Of a stretch of DNA of 61,810 bases, positions 10,004 to 18,686 are shown piece after piece. The notes beneath the pieces were generated by a model. That model saw only the letters and a list, made by a program, of their open reading frames with translations, was not told where the DNA came from and made no database searches. Numbering within the stretch: position 1 is the first letter of the stretch; every line of letters starts with the position of its first letter. Made by a program: the position numbers and the translations under genes. The DNA is from an uncultured Clostridia bacterium. Its GTDB lineage: Bacteria; Bacillota; Clostridia; TANB77; CAG-508. The stretch spans positions 1-61,810 of the forward strand of contig CANQPE010000005.1 of NCBI GenBank assembly GCA_947625645.1, given 5' to 3'.

Positions 10004-11206
10004 ATGAAACAAAAAATTGGTTTTTTTATATCTTCATTAGGGATAGGAGGAATAGAAAAAGCATTACTTAATATGATAAAAATAATGGATAAAAATAAAT
10101 ATGATATAACAATATATACAATAGAAAAAAAAGGATGTCTCATAGAAGAATTCGAAAAAATAGTACAAATAAAAGAAATTCCCAAATTAAAAGAAAAACT
10201 ATTATGGAATGGAAAACAAATTTTGCAAAACCAAATAAAAGATAAAAAATATATGGATTATTTAAAAACTCTTTTTAAAATTATGTATTGTAAGATAATT
10301 CATAAAGATAGAAATGAATTAGCAATTCATGCAGATGACTTAAGTGAAAATTTAGATATAGCTGTTGCATATCAAGTTCCGATATCACCTATTACTATTT
10401 TTGTAGCAGAAAAGGTTAAAGCAAATAAAAAATATTTATGGAATCATGCAGATATTTTATCTGTGCCATTCAAACAGATAAAAAAATATGACAAATATCT
10501 AAAACAATATGATAAAATTTTTTCAGTTTCACAAAAGGGAACAGAAGATACAAAAAAATTGTTACCTCAATATAAAGATAAATTGGAAACATTTTATAAT
10601 GTTATGATAAAAGAAGAAATTATAAAAAAAGCAGAAGAACACTTTGAAAATTGTTTTTCTAAAGAAAATATAAACATAGTAACAGTAGGAAGATTAGCAA
10701 AAGGGAAAGGGTATGAATTAGCCATACAAATTACGGCAGAATTAGTAAAGGAACACTATCCTATAAAATGGTTTGCTGTAGGTGACGGGGAGGAAAAAGA
10801 AAGTCTAAAACATTTAATCAAAGAAGAAAAAATAGAAAACAGTTTTATTTTGTTAGGAGAAAAAAAGAATCCATATCCGTATATAAAAAATGCAGATATT
10901 TTTGTACAACCTTCTAAGAATGAGGGGAATTCTGTTACAGCAACAGAAGCAAAAATTTTGCATAAACCGATTATTACAACAAATACAAAAGGAGTAGAAG
11001 AAAAATTTAAAAATGGTGAGACTGCCATAATTGTTAATTATGGTAAGCAAGAGATAAAAGAGGCTATAAAAGATTTAGTGAATCAAAGAGAAAAAAGAGT
11101 TAAGCTTGAGCAAAATTTATTAGAGGCAAACAAAAAGGCAGAAAATTATCAAAAAATATTGAAAAATATTTTTAATGATAAAATTAATGAAGGAGGAACA
11201 AAATGA
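10004..11206 (+). CDS. Glycosyltransferase family 4
   Basis: GFFISSLGIGGIEKALLNM; QPSKNEGNSVTATEAKIL. Confidence 0.88.
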   Translation: MKQKIGFFISSLGIGGIEKALLNMIKIMDKNKYDITIYTIEKKGCLIEEFEKIVQIKEIPKLKEKLLWNGKQILQNQIKDKKYMDYLKTLFKIMYCKIIHKDRNELAIHADDLSENLDIAVAYQVPISPITIFVAEKVKANKKYLWNHADILSVPFKQIKKYDKYLKQYDKIFSVSQKGTEDTKKLLPQYKDKLETFYNVMIKEEIIKKAEEHFENCFSKENINIVTVGRLAKGKGYELAIQITAELVKEHYPIKWFAVGDGEEKESLKHLIKEEKIENSFILLGEKKNPYPYIKNADIFVQPSKNEGNSVTATEAKILHKPIITTNTKGVEEKFKNGETAIIVNYGKQEIKEAIKDLVNQREKRVKLEQNLLEANKKAENYQKILKNIFNDKINEGGTK

Positions 11207-12252
11207 GTATAGGAATATTTACATTTCAGGATGGAACAAATTATGGGGCAACATATCAAATGTATGCTTTGCAAGAAGTATTAAAAAGATACGATAGGAA
11301 AGTTAATGTTATTAATTATAAACATGAGAAAAAAAAGAAAAAAATTACGTTTCAACAACTAATTTTTTCTCCCATTAAACTAATGAAAGAATATCAGTTT
11401 AAAAAGTTTAGAAAACAATATATTAATCTTACCAAAGAATATCATACAAAAGAAATTAAAGCATGTTCCCCAAACTATGACATTTATATTGCAGGAAGTG
11501 ATCAAATATGGAATCCTAGAACAATGGATGAACAAGTTAGAGATGTTTATTTTTTGAATTTCGGAGATAGAAATATAAAAAAAATAGCGTATGCTCCAAG
11601 CATAGGTGTAGATTACTTAACGGAAGATGACGAAAAATATTTTGCAGAAAGATTGCAAAATTTTAATGACATTTCTGTAAGAGAAGATACCGGAAAAAGG
11701 CTAATAAATCATTTAACGAAAAAAGAGGTAACAGTTGTATTAGATCCTACCTTATTACTAAGCCAAGAAGAGTGGAAAAAATTAGAGAAAAACAATAAAT
11801 TATTACAGAAAGAAAAATATATTTTTGTATATTTAATAGAGCCAGATGATGCTATAATTGAAATGATAAATGGTATTGCTAAACAAAGTAATTTAAAAAT
11901 TATTCATACCGGATTTTCAAGAAAATACAATAATGAGAAAAGGAAACCATTTGCAAATCCAAACCAATTTTTAACATTACTCCATCATGCTGATATCGTC
12001 TTAACAAATTCTTTTCATGGCACTGTATTTTCAATAATATTTGAGAAGGAATTTTTTTGCTTTTCAAGAAAAGGAATGAATTCAAGAATGAAAAATTTGT
12101 TAAAGAAAGTTCAGCTTGAAAGTAGATTTATAGAAAATCAATCTGTATTAAAAAATAAGTTTCCGAAGATAGACTTTAATGCAGTTAAATTATTATTAGA
12201 AGATGAAAAACAAAAATCTATATCATATTTAGAAAGGGCATTGAAAAAATAA
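11203..12252 (+). CDS. Polysaccharide pyruvyl transferase family protein
   Basis: GIFTFQDGTNYGATYQMYALQEVLK; YIAGSDQIWNP; LTNSFHGTVFSIIF. Confidence 0.9.
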   Translation: MSIGIFTFQDGTNYGATYQMYALQEVLKRYDRKVNVINYKHEKKKKKITFQQLIFSPIKLMKEYQFKKFRKQYINLTKEYHTKEIKACSPNYDIYIAGSDQIWNPRTMDEQVRDVYFLNFGDRNIKKIAYAPSIGVDYLTEDDEKYFAERLQNFNDISVREDTGKRLINHLTKKEVTVVLDPTLLLSQEEWKKLEKNNKLLQKEKYIFVYLIEPDDAIIEMINGIAKQSNLKIIHTGFSRKYNNEKRKPFANPNQFLTLLHHADIVLTNSFHGTVFSIIFEKEFFCFSRKGMNSRMKNLLKKVQLESRFIENQSVLKNKFPKIDFNAVKLLLEDEKQKSISYLERALKK

Positions 12253-13800
12253 ATGAGAACAAAAAATTCAATTTTAAATATTAGTACCACTTTTTTTATA
12301 ACGCTTACAAAAATAGTGATAAATTTTGTGGGAAGAACTTTTTTTATAAAAATTTTAGGAGAAGTTTATTTAGGGGTTAATGGGCTATTAACCAATGTAT
12401 TATCCATGCTGTCATTAGCAGAATTAGGAATTAGTACAGCAATTAATTTTAGTTTATATAAACCATTAGCAGAAAAAGATTATTTAAAAGTAAGTAAATT
12501 AATGACATTTTATAAAAAAGCATACAGAATAATTTCAATTATTGTTGCTATTGTTGGAATAATATTATATTTCTTTTTAGATATGATTATTAAAGATGCA
12601 AATAGTATTCAAAATCTAAATATTATATATTTTTTATTTTTAGCAAATACTGTATTTAGTTATTTAATTTCATATAAAGAAACATTGATTACAGCAGACC
12701 AAAAAGCATATAAACTTACCAAAATAAATTTTATATTTACAATATTAGTAAATGTGGGACAAATTATTGTTTTGATATTAACAAAAAATTTTATTATTTA
12801 TTTGGTAACACAATTACTAATTACATACATTCAGAAAATTTTTATTAATCGATATATAACAAAGCAATATGAAATGGTAAATTTTAAATGTAAAGAAAAA
12901 CTTGATAAAACAGATTTAAAAAAAATTATAGAAAATGTACAAGCAATGTTTTTTCATAAAATAGGAGATTATTGTACAAATGGAACAGACAATATAATAA
13001 TTTCATCATTTATTGGAATTAATATGGTGGGGATTTATTCTAATTATTTAACGATAATAAACATGCTAAATATGTTTATTAATATTATTTATAATGGACT
13101 GGTTGCTAGTTTAGGGAATTTGTTAGTAGCAGAAGATAGAGAGAAAGATTATATTATATTTAGACAAATAGATTTCATAGGTTTTTTAATTTTCGGACTT
13201 TGTACAGTTGGAATGCTAAATTTATTCAATGTATTTATTACATTATGGATAGGAAATCAGTATGTATTAAGTATAGAAATAGTATATTGCATTGTAATAA
13301 ACTTCTTTATTACAGGGATGCGAATCCCTACGGCAACAATAAAAAATGCGGCAGGTTTGTATAAAGAAGACAAATTTTCTCCCATTATTCAATCAGTAAT
13401 TAATTTACTTATATCTATTATATTAGTTCAATATATAGGAATATTGGGAGTAATATTAGGTACAATTATTAGCGGAATAGCATTACCGTGTTGGCAAAGG
13501 ATTTATATAATATACAAGAATATTTTTAATAGGAAAGCAACAGAGTATATAAAAATTTATTTAAAGTACATTATTGTATTAATAGTTAGTTTTGTGACTA
13601 CGTCTATAATGCTAAAAGGGATTAATTTTCCAATTAATGTTTTTACCTTTATGATAAGCATTGTTTTAATTTTGTGCATACATATGATTATTGTATGGGG
13701 ATTTTATAAAAAGACAGAACAAATGAATGATATAGTAAATTTTGTAAAAAATTATTGGAGAAAATGTGTTAGCAAAAACAGAATTAAGAAGTTTGACTAG
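12253..13800 (+). CDS. Oligosaccharide flippase (Wzx/MATE-like)
   Basis: 515 aa polytopic protein; GEVYLGVNGLLTNVLSMLSLAELGISTAI typical of this group. Confidence 0.87.
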   Translation: MRTKNSILNISTTFFITLTKIVINFVGRTFFIKILGEVYLGVNGLLTNVLSMLSLAELGISTAINFSLYKPLAEKDYLKVSKLMTFYKKAYRIISIIVAIVGIILYFFLDMIIKDANSIQNLNIIYFLFLANTVFSYLISYKETLITADQKAYKLTKINFIFTILVNVGQIIVLILTKNFIIYLVTQLLITYIQKIFINRYITKQYEMVNFKCKEKLDKTDLKKIIENVQAMFFHKIGDYCTNGTDNIIISSFIGINMVGIYSNYLTIINMLNMFINIIYNGLVASLGNLLVAEDREKDYIIFRQIDFIGFLIFGLCTVGMLNLFNVFITLWIGNQYVLSIEIVYCIVINFFITGMRIPTATIKNAAGLYKEDKFSPIIQSVINLLISIILVQYIGILGVILGTIISGIALPCWQRIYIIYKNIFNRKATEYIKIYLKYIIVLIVSFVTTSIMLKGINFPINVFTFMISIVLILCIHMIIVWGFYKKTEQMNDIVNFVKNYWRKCVSKNRIKKFD

Positions 13801-13917
13801 AAAGGATAAAACTACCAAGATACAGAATTATGTGCCTAATAAGGATATTGAAAAATACAAGAACAACATTTGTAGCATATGTAAAAGAGAAAAGAAAATA
13901 AAAATATGCAAGTAACC

Positions 13918-13961
13918 AATCACTTCCCAGCGGAATAAAATACGCATAGGGGGAAGTGATT
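13918..13961 (+). promoter_or_regulatory. Stem-loop AATCACTTCCC...GGGAAGTGATT + U-run ending just upstream of the cwlJ-like ATG
   Basis: 11-bp perfect IR; terminator-like T6. Confidence 0.6.
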
Positions 13962-13965
13962 TTTT

Positions 13966-14412
13966 ATGGCATTTTCAGATAGAGAATTATTGGCAAGAAT
14001 TATCCAATGTGAAGCCGGAGGAGAAGGGGACAATGGAATGAAGGCAGTGGCAAGTGTAACGATGAATCGAGTCAATAGCACTGAAGGGGAATATGCAAGA
14101 GTTTCACAGGGAGGAAATGTACGCAACATTATTTTTCAGCCAGGGCAATATGACTGTGCGAGTGAAACAATTCGAAACCAATATAATGCACAAAATATCT
14201 ATAACATGACCCCAACAGAGATTCATTACTATATTGCAGATTGGGCATTGGCAGGTCAGCGATTGAATGAAATTGGAAATTGTTTATGGTATTTGAATCC
14301 TTTTAAACCAGATTGTAGTGCTACATTTCCAAGCAATGGTTCTGGAACGTTTCATACCAGATTAGGAAAACATTGCTTTTATCGACCAACTGCTACTTAT
14401 CGTAATACTTAA
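13966..14412 (+). CDS. cwlJ: CwlJ-like spore cortex-lytic cell wall hydrolase (SleB/CwlJ family)
   Basis: LLARIIQCEAGGEGDNGMKAVASVTMNRVNS; no signal peptide; C-terminal KHCFYRPTATY resembles B. subtilis CwlJ HCFYQPTAET. Confidence 0.88.
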   Translation: MAFSDRELLARIIQCEAGGEGDNGMKAVASVTMNRVNSTEGEYARVSQGGNVRNIIFQPGQYDCASETIRNQYNAQNIYNMTPTEIHYYIADWALAGQRLNEIGNCLWYLNPFKPDCSATFPSNGSGTFHTRLGKHCFYRPTATYRNT

Positions 14413-14488
14413 AAGAAGGAAAAAGATTAAAAAACCATTGTAATTTTAGCCTAAATCAAATTTTATTAGGAAGGAATGAGAAAAAAGT

Positions 14489-14788
14489 ATGGAAACAAGA
14501 AAATCAAACACAAACCAAAGAGAAAATAGGCAAGTGGATATCAATCAAAGTTCACCAGAAATCCTAACAAATTCAATTTATACGCCAGCATTTTTAAGAG
14601 AATACATAGGAAGTTTAATGCGTGTTGAATTTTTAATTGGAACCAATAATTTAGTAGACAGAATTGGAATTTTGCAAGATGTTGGGGCAAGCTATATTTT
14701 ACTTCGTTCTTTTGAAAACGATAGCTTAGTATATTGCGATATCTATTCCATCAAATTTGTTACAATTTCTACGACAGGCTGGTACTAA
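14489..14788 (+). CDS. GerQ-like spore coat protein
   Basis: FLREYIGSLMRVEFLIG...RIGILQDVGASYILLRSFENDSLVYCDIYSIKFVTI resembles the GerQ core; adjacent to the cwlJ-like gene. Confidence 0.65.
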   Translation: METRKSNTNQRENRQVDINQSSPEILTNSIYTPAFLREYIGSLMRVEFLIGTNNLVDRIGILQDVGASYILLRSFENDSLVYCDIYSIKFVTISTTGWY

Positions 14789-14798
14789 AATTTTGGGG

Positions 14799-14875
14799 AC
14801 AGCTGGGACAATTAGGGACGTTTCTTTTTTGTCCGTTAGGGACAAAAAAGAAACGTCCCTAATTGTCCCAGCTGT
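14799..14875. repeat. Long palindromic hairpin element, copy 1 (36-bp perfect arms, 5-nt loop)
   Basis: ACAGCTGGGACAATTAGGGACGTTTCTTTTTTGTCC / reverse complement. Confidence 0.95.
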
Positions 14876-15003
14876 AGCTAACTTCTTTTGCAACTAAGTT
14901 GACAGTGGCTAGTACTTTGCCATCTATTTTTTTCCAAAGCTTTTAAAAGCAAATTTATTAAATCCATAGTCTAATAATCTTTGTTCTTCACAAAGCACAA
15001 GTG
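14876..15003 (-). pseudogene. Duplicated, internally deleted fragment of the dacF-like gene 3' end
   Basis: GTAGCTAACTTCTTTTGCAACTAAGTTGACAGTGGCTAGTACTTTG...CTTTTAAAAGCAAATTTATTAAATCCATAGTCTAATAA matches pieces of ~15832-16210. Confidence 0.85.
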
Positions 15004-15056
15004 AAAAATATTGTTAGCCAAATCTGGTAAAAATATAAAAAGGTATTTAAAATTTC

Positions 15057-15082
15057 CTATAATTATGCTATAATAATTATAG
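15057..15082 (+). promoter_or_regulatory. Palindromic operator/-10 region of the TA operon
   Basis: CTATAATTAT-GCTATA-ATAATTATAG perfect 10-bp IR overlapping TATAAT boxes upstream of the ATG at 15105. Confidence 0.55.
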
Positions 15083-15104
15083 AATTTGAAAAAGAGGTGA
15101 TTTT

Positions 15105-15344
15105 ATGCAGAATATAACTAATATTCAAGAATTAGAGAGAGCAATAAGTCTTAATGGAGAAATGGTAGTAACAAAAAATAGTAAAAATAATATGATACTT
15201 TTAAGTATTGAAGAATATAAAAAGAAATTACAAGATGAAGAAATTGAAAAAAAATTATTAAATGCAGAAAAACAAATAGATGAAGGAAAGACAGTAAAAG
15301 CAACAGAAGTATTTAGGGAGTTGGAAGAAAAATATGGATTCTAA
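15105..15344 (+). CDS. Antitoxin, Phd/YefM-like
   Basis: 79 aa, NITNIQELERAI...GEMVVTKNSKNNMILLSIEEYKK; stop overlaps toxin start. Confidence 0.8.
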   Translation: MQNITNIQELERAISLNGEMVVTKNSKNNMILLSIEEYKKKLQDEEIEKKLLNAEKQIDEGKTVKATEVFRELEEKYGF

Positions 15345-15651
15345 AAAAGAAATATATGAAATAGAATTTACTGAAGATGCAAGAGATGAGATAAGAGATA
15401 TTTATGAATATATTTCAAAAAATCTAGTTGCAGAAGAAGCAGCAAAGAGATTAATGAGAAAAATGCGACAAAGTGTAATGGATTTAGCAGGATCTCCAAA
15501 AATATATATGAAAATAGAAAAAAAGGATAAAAGAAAAAGAGAATTTAGAAGAATGGTAATAGATAATTTTGTTGTTCTATATACAATTGATGAAAATAAA
15601 AAAACAATATATATTTCACATATGTATTATGGAAGAAAAAATTATCTATAA
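15334..15651 (+). CDS. RelE/ParE-family toxin
   Basis: YEIEFTEDARDEIRDIYEYISKNL...FRRMVIDNFVVLYTIDENKKTIYISHMYYGRKNY. Confidence 0.9.
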   Translation: MDSKKEIYEIEFTEDARDEIRDIYEYISKNLVAEEAAKRLMRKMRQSVMDLAGSPKIYMKIEKKDKRKREFRRMVIDNFVVLYTIDENKKTIYISHMYYGRKNYL

Positions 15652-15660
15652 AATTTCAAA

Positions 15661-15765
15661 GTGGAAGAACTTGTAGCAAGAGCTAAGAAAAAAGATGAAA
15701 AAGCATTTGATGAACTTATTTTATCTGTAAAAAAGGAAATGTATTTAATTGCAAAAACTAAATGA
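15661..15765 (+). pseudogene. ECF sigma factor N-terminal remnant
   Basis: VEELVARAKKKDEKAFDELILSVKKEMYLIAKTK*, sigma-70 region 2-like start; truncated at hairpin copy 2. Confidence 0.65.
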
Positions 15766-15824
15766 CAATTAGGGACGTTTCTTTTTTGTCCGTTAGGGAC
15801 AAAAAAGAAACGTCCCTAATTGTC
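15764..15824. repeat. Long palindromic hairpin element, copy 2 (28-bp perfect arms)
   Basis: GACAATTAGGGACGTTTCTTTTTTGTCC-GTTAG-reverse complement. Confidence 0.95.
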
Positions 15825-15834
15825 CCAGCCGTAG

Positions 15835-17079
15835 CTAACTTCTTAGTAGGTCAATCCAGCTGTAAATAACTCGCTTGGACATGGTAAATAGGTTTAGCTT
15901 TTCAACATCTTCTTTTGCAACTAAGTTGACAGTGGCTAGTACTTTGCTATCTAAGGTAAATGTGGCTTCACCTAATTTTTGCCCAGCAGTAATTTTAGCA
16001 GGGAAAGAATCGGATAGGGTAATGGTTTGAGACACTTGCGAGTCTTTTCCTTTTTCTATCAAAGCACCACTATTATTTTCTAAGATAACATCAACTTGAG
16101 AAGTGACACCTTTTGTAACGTCAATTGTTTTGACTAAATCGCCTTTTTTCCCAAAGCTTTTAAAAGCAAATTTATTAAATCCATAGTCTAATAACTTTTG
16201 GGCTTCACTAAAGCGTACTTTTGTGGAAGGTGCTTTCATAATAACAGCAATTAAGGACAAATCATCACGTGTGGCACTGGCAGATAGGTTGTAAAGGGCA
16301 AGAGAAGTAGAACCTGTTTTTAGACCAGTAGCCCCTTTATAAGTTTTAATTAATTTATTAGTATTAGAAAGTTGCGATTTTCCATCACGTAAAGTGTCCA
16401 TCCAAATAGTGGTATATTTTGTAATATTGGGGTATTTGTTTAATAGTTCTCGGGACATTAGTGCAATATCATGACTAGACGTTACATGCCCATCTTCATC
16501 TAAACCATGACAATTTTTAAAAGTAGTGTCATTCATACCTAGTTCTTTTGCTTTGTCATTCATCATTTGCACGAAGGCTTCTTCAGAACCAGCAATAAAT
16601 TCGCTCATAGCAACGACACAATCATTAGCAGAATTGACACAGATGGCTTTTAACATATCATCTACAGATAAAGTTTCTCTAGGGTCCAGCCAAATTTGAG
16701 AACCGCCCATAGAAGCAGCATTTTCAGAGCATGGCACACTATCCGTTAAAGAAATTTGTTGATTGGCAATTGCTTCCATAATCAGTAAAATACTCATGAC
16801 TTTTGTAACAGAAGCAGGGCGCAATTGTTCATGAATGTTATGACTGTATAAAATTTGTCCGGTATGTTGTTCAATTAAAATAGCAGAACCACTTTCTAAA
16901 TTTAAGCTATTATCAGTCGTTTCAGTGGCAACATCACTATTGACAGAAACAGAGGAACTTTCATCTGCCAATGACCAAATATAGCTACTATCATTTATGG
17001 CAAGACTAGTTACAGGAAAAAATGTAAAAAAAGAAAACAAAAAAATGAATAATAAACCAATATATTTTCGTAATTTCAT
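15835..17079 (-). CDS. dacF: D-alanyl-D-alanine carboxypeptidase (PBP5/DacF-like)
   Basis: Signal peptide; RPASVTKVMSILLIMEA (SxxK), SANDCVVAMSE (SxN), KTGSTSLA (KTG). Confidence 0.92.
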   Translation of the reverse strand: MKLRKYIGLLFIFLFSFFTFFPVTSLAINDSSYIWSLADESSSVSVNSDVATETTDNSLNLESGSAILIEQHTGQILYSHNIHEQLRPASVTKVMSILLIMEAIANQQISLTDSVPCSENAASMGGSQIWLDPRETLSVDDMLKAICVNSANDCVVAMSEFIAGSEEAFVQMMNDKAKELGMNDTTFKNCHGLDEDGHVTSSHDIALMSRELLNKYPNITKYTTIWMDTLRDGKSQLSNTNKLIKTYKGATGLKTGSTSLALYNLSASATRDDLSLIAVIMKAPSTKVRFSEAQKLLDYGFNKFAFKSFGKKGDLVKTIDVTKGVTSQVDVILENNSGALIEKGKDSQVSQTITLSDSFPAKITAGQKLGEATFTLDSKVLATVNLVAKEDVEKLNLFTMSKRVIYSWIDLLRS

Positions 17080-17187
17080 AACGACCTCCTTAAGTTTTTA
17101 TTACTAAAATATATGTAGAATTTGTAAAAAAATAACTTTACAATTTTAGGAATTTGATATATGATAGAATAAAAGGGAGGGAATACT

Positions 17188-17913
17188 ATGCCAGCTTGGG
17201 CAATTCATTTAGCGACGGCAACTAAATTGAGTGAAAAGTGGAACATACCGAAACAAAATAAAAATAGCTTTTTATTAGGAAATATTGCACCAGATATTTT
17301 AAATGGATATGTTGTGAAACATATATCACATCAAATATCACATAACCAAACACATTTTGCAAAAGAAGTGCAAATTAATCATCATAAGGAACGTAGGCAT
17401 GATATACAAGGATTTTATGATAAGTATCATGAAAAATTCAAGAATCCTTTGCTATTAGGATATTATACACATATATTGACAGATACATTTTGGAATGGGG
17501 TAGCTTATGGAGAGAGAGGTATTTTTGATGAAGAGAAACGTTTAATTGGATTACAATTGCAAAATGGAAAACAGTTTTTAGCAGAAAAAGAGGAATTACG
17601 CAAACTTAAAACCAATGATTTTAAATTATTTTCAAAGTATATCTATGAACAACATTTGGCAGAAATACCAGAGTATGATGAAATGATGTTGATGTATGCA
17701 AAAGAAATCGATTGGTTGCCATTAGAAAAACAAGATATTTTAGAAGCGATTTCCTATTTGCAAGACATGGCAAGCCTTAAAACGCAGATTGAAGTTGAGA
17801 CTCCAGAATATCAAATTTTTTCACCACAAGAAATGCAAACAATTTTTGATAGATGTGTTAATGAGATAGCACAGCAGCGGACAAAGATGATTTTTCTGAG
17901 TCCGCATTTTTAG
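17188..17913 (+). CDS. Zinc-dependent phospholipase C family-like hydrolase
   Basis: MPAWAIHLATATKLSEKW...LLGNIAPDI; LLGYYTHILTDTFWN. Confidence 0.75.
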   Translation: MPAWAIHLATATKLSEKWNIPKQNKNSFLLGNIAPDILNGYVVKHISHQISHNQTHFAKEVQINHHKERRHDIQGFYDKYHEKFKNPLLLGYYTHILTDTFWNGVAYGERGIFDEEKRLIGLQLQNGKQFLAEKEELRKLKTNDFKLFSKYIYEQHLAEIPEYDEMMLMYAKEIDWLPLEKQDILEAISYLQDMASLKTQIEVETPEYQIFSPQEMQTIFDRCVNEIAQQRTKMIFLSPHF

Positions 17914-17924
17914 TATAAACTTTT

Positions 17925-18686
17925 TTATATAGGCTTCTCAATTAAATCACGCCAATATTTTTTGGGCATAAACTGCATTTGACATCTAGGATTCTTACGT
18001 TCTTCAATTGAAATGGTATGAAAAAAAGTTTGCCATAATTTTTGATACATTTCTTCTTCTTGACTTAAATCCGGAAGCTGAAAACAAGTGTCTTCTATGA
18101 TTTGATATTGGTCATCATGATACAAAAAACAAAGATGGTGATTCTGATCATGAATGACAAAATCTTGTGAGGATAACCTTCGCATAAAATGGTGCCCCAA
18201 AGGCTCTAAAATATTGTTGTCTGGATGAATAGAGGCATAGAAAATATGCTGGTTTGTTTCTACAAAACGCAATAATCCTTTTAAGCGATGACATTCACTT
18301 AAGGCACGTTTTCGCATTGCCATGACATTGGCAACATAGGAAAGTGTTATTCTATCGTTGATTTTGGGACCGATTTCGAATCCATCACATAAATACTTTA
18401 AAATATCAATTTCTTTATGAGGTGCATTGGATAAAAAAGCATAAAAACTATTGTATAGGGCTTGATATCCTATGTGCTTGTAAATACCATCAAAGACTCT
18501 TTGGGATTTTTTTTCATTTGTCATAATTTCAATCGTTTTATCTAAAAAATTAGGGATATAATTGTTTTTGGGATAAATTTTTACTGGTAATGTTTTATGG
18601 TAAAAACAATCAAATACAATTGTTAGTAGCCCATAAAAAGTTCCGTCATAAAGAAAAGTTTGATTTACAAGTTTCCAATTAGACAT
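17925..18686 (-). CDS. TIGR03915-type putative DNA metabolism protein
   Basis: FLYDGTFYGLLTIVFDCFYHK; DGFEIGPKINDRI; RRLSSQDFVIHDQNHHLCFLYH; adjacent to the cognate radical SAM gene. Confidence 0.85.
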   Translation of the reverse strand: MSNWKLVNQTFLYDGTFYGLLTIVFDCFYHKTLPVKIYPKNNYIPNFLDKTIEIMTNEKKSQRVFDGIYKHIGYQALYNSFYAFLSNAPHKEIDILKYLCDGFEIGPKINDRITLSYVANVMAMRKRALSECHRLKGLLRFVETNQHIFYASIHPDNNILEPLGHHFMRRLSSQDFVIHDQNHHLCFLYHDDQYQIIEDTCFQLPDLSQEEEMYQKLWQTFFHTISIEERKNPRCQMQFMPKKYWRDLIEKPI

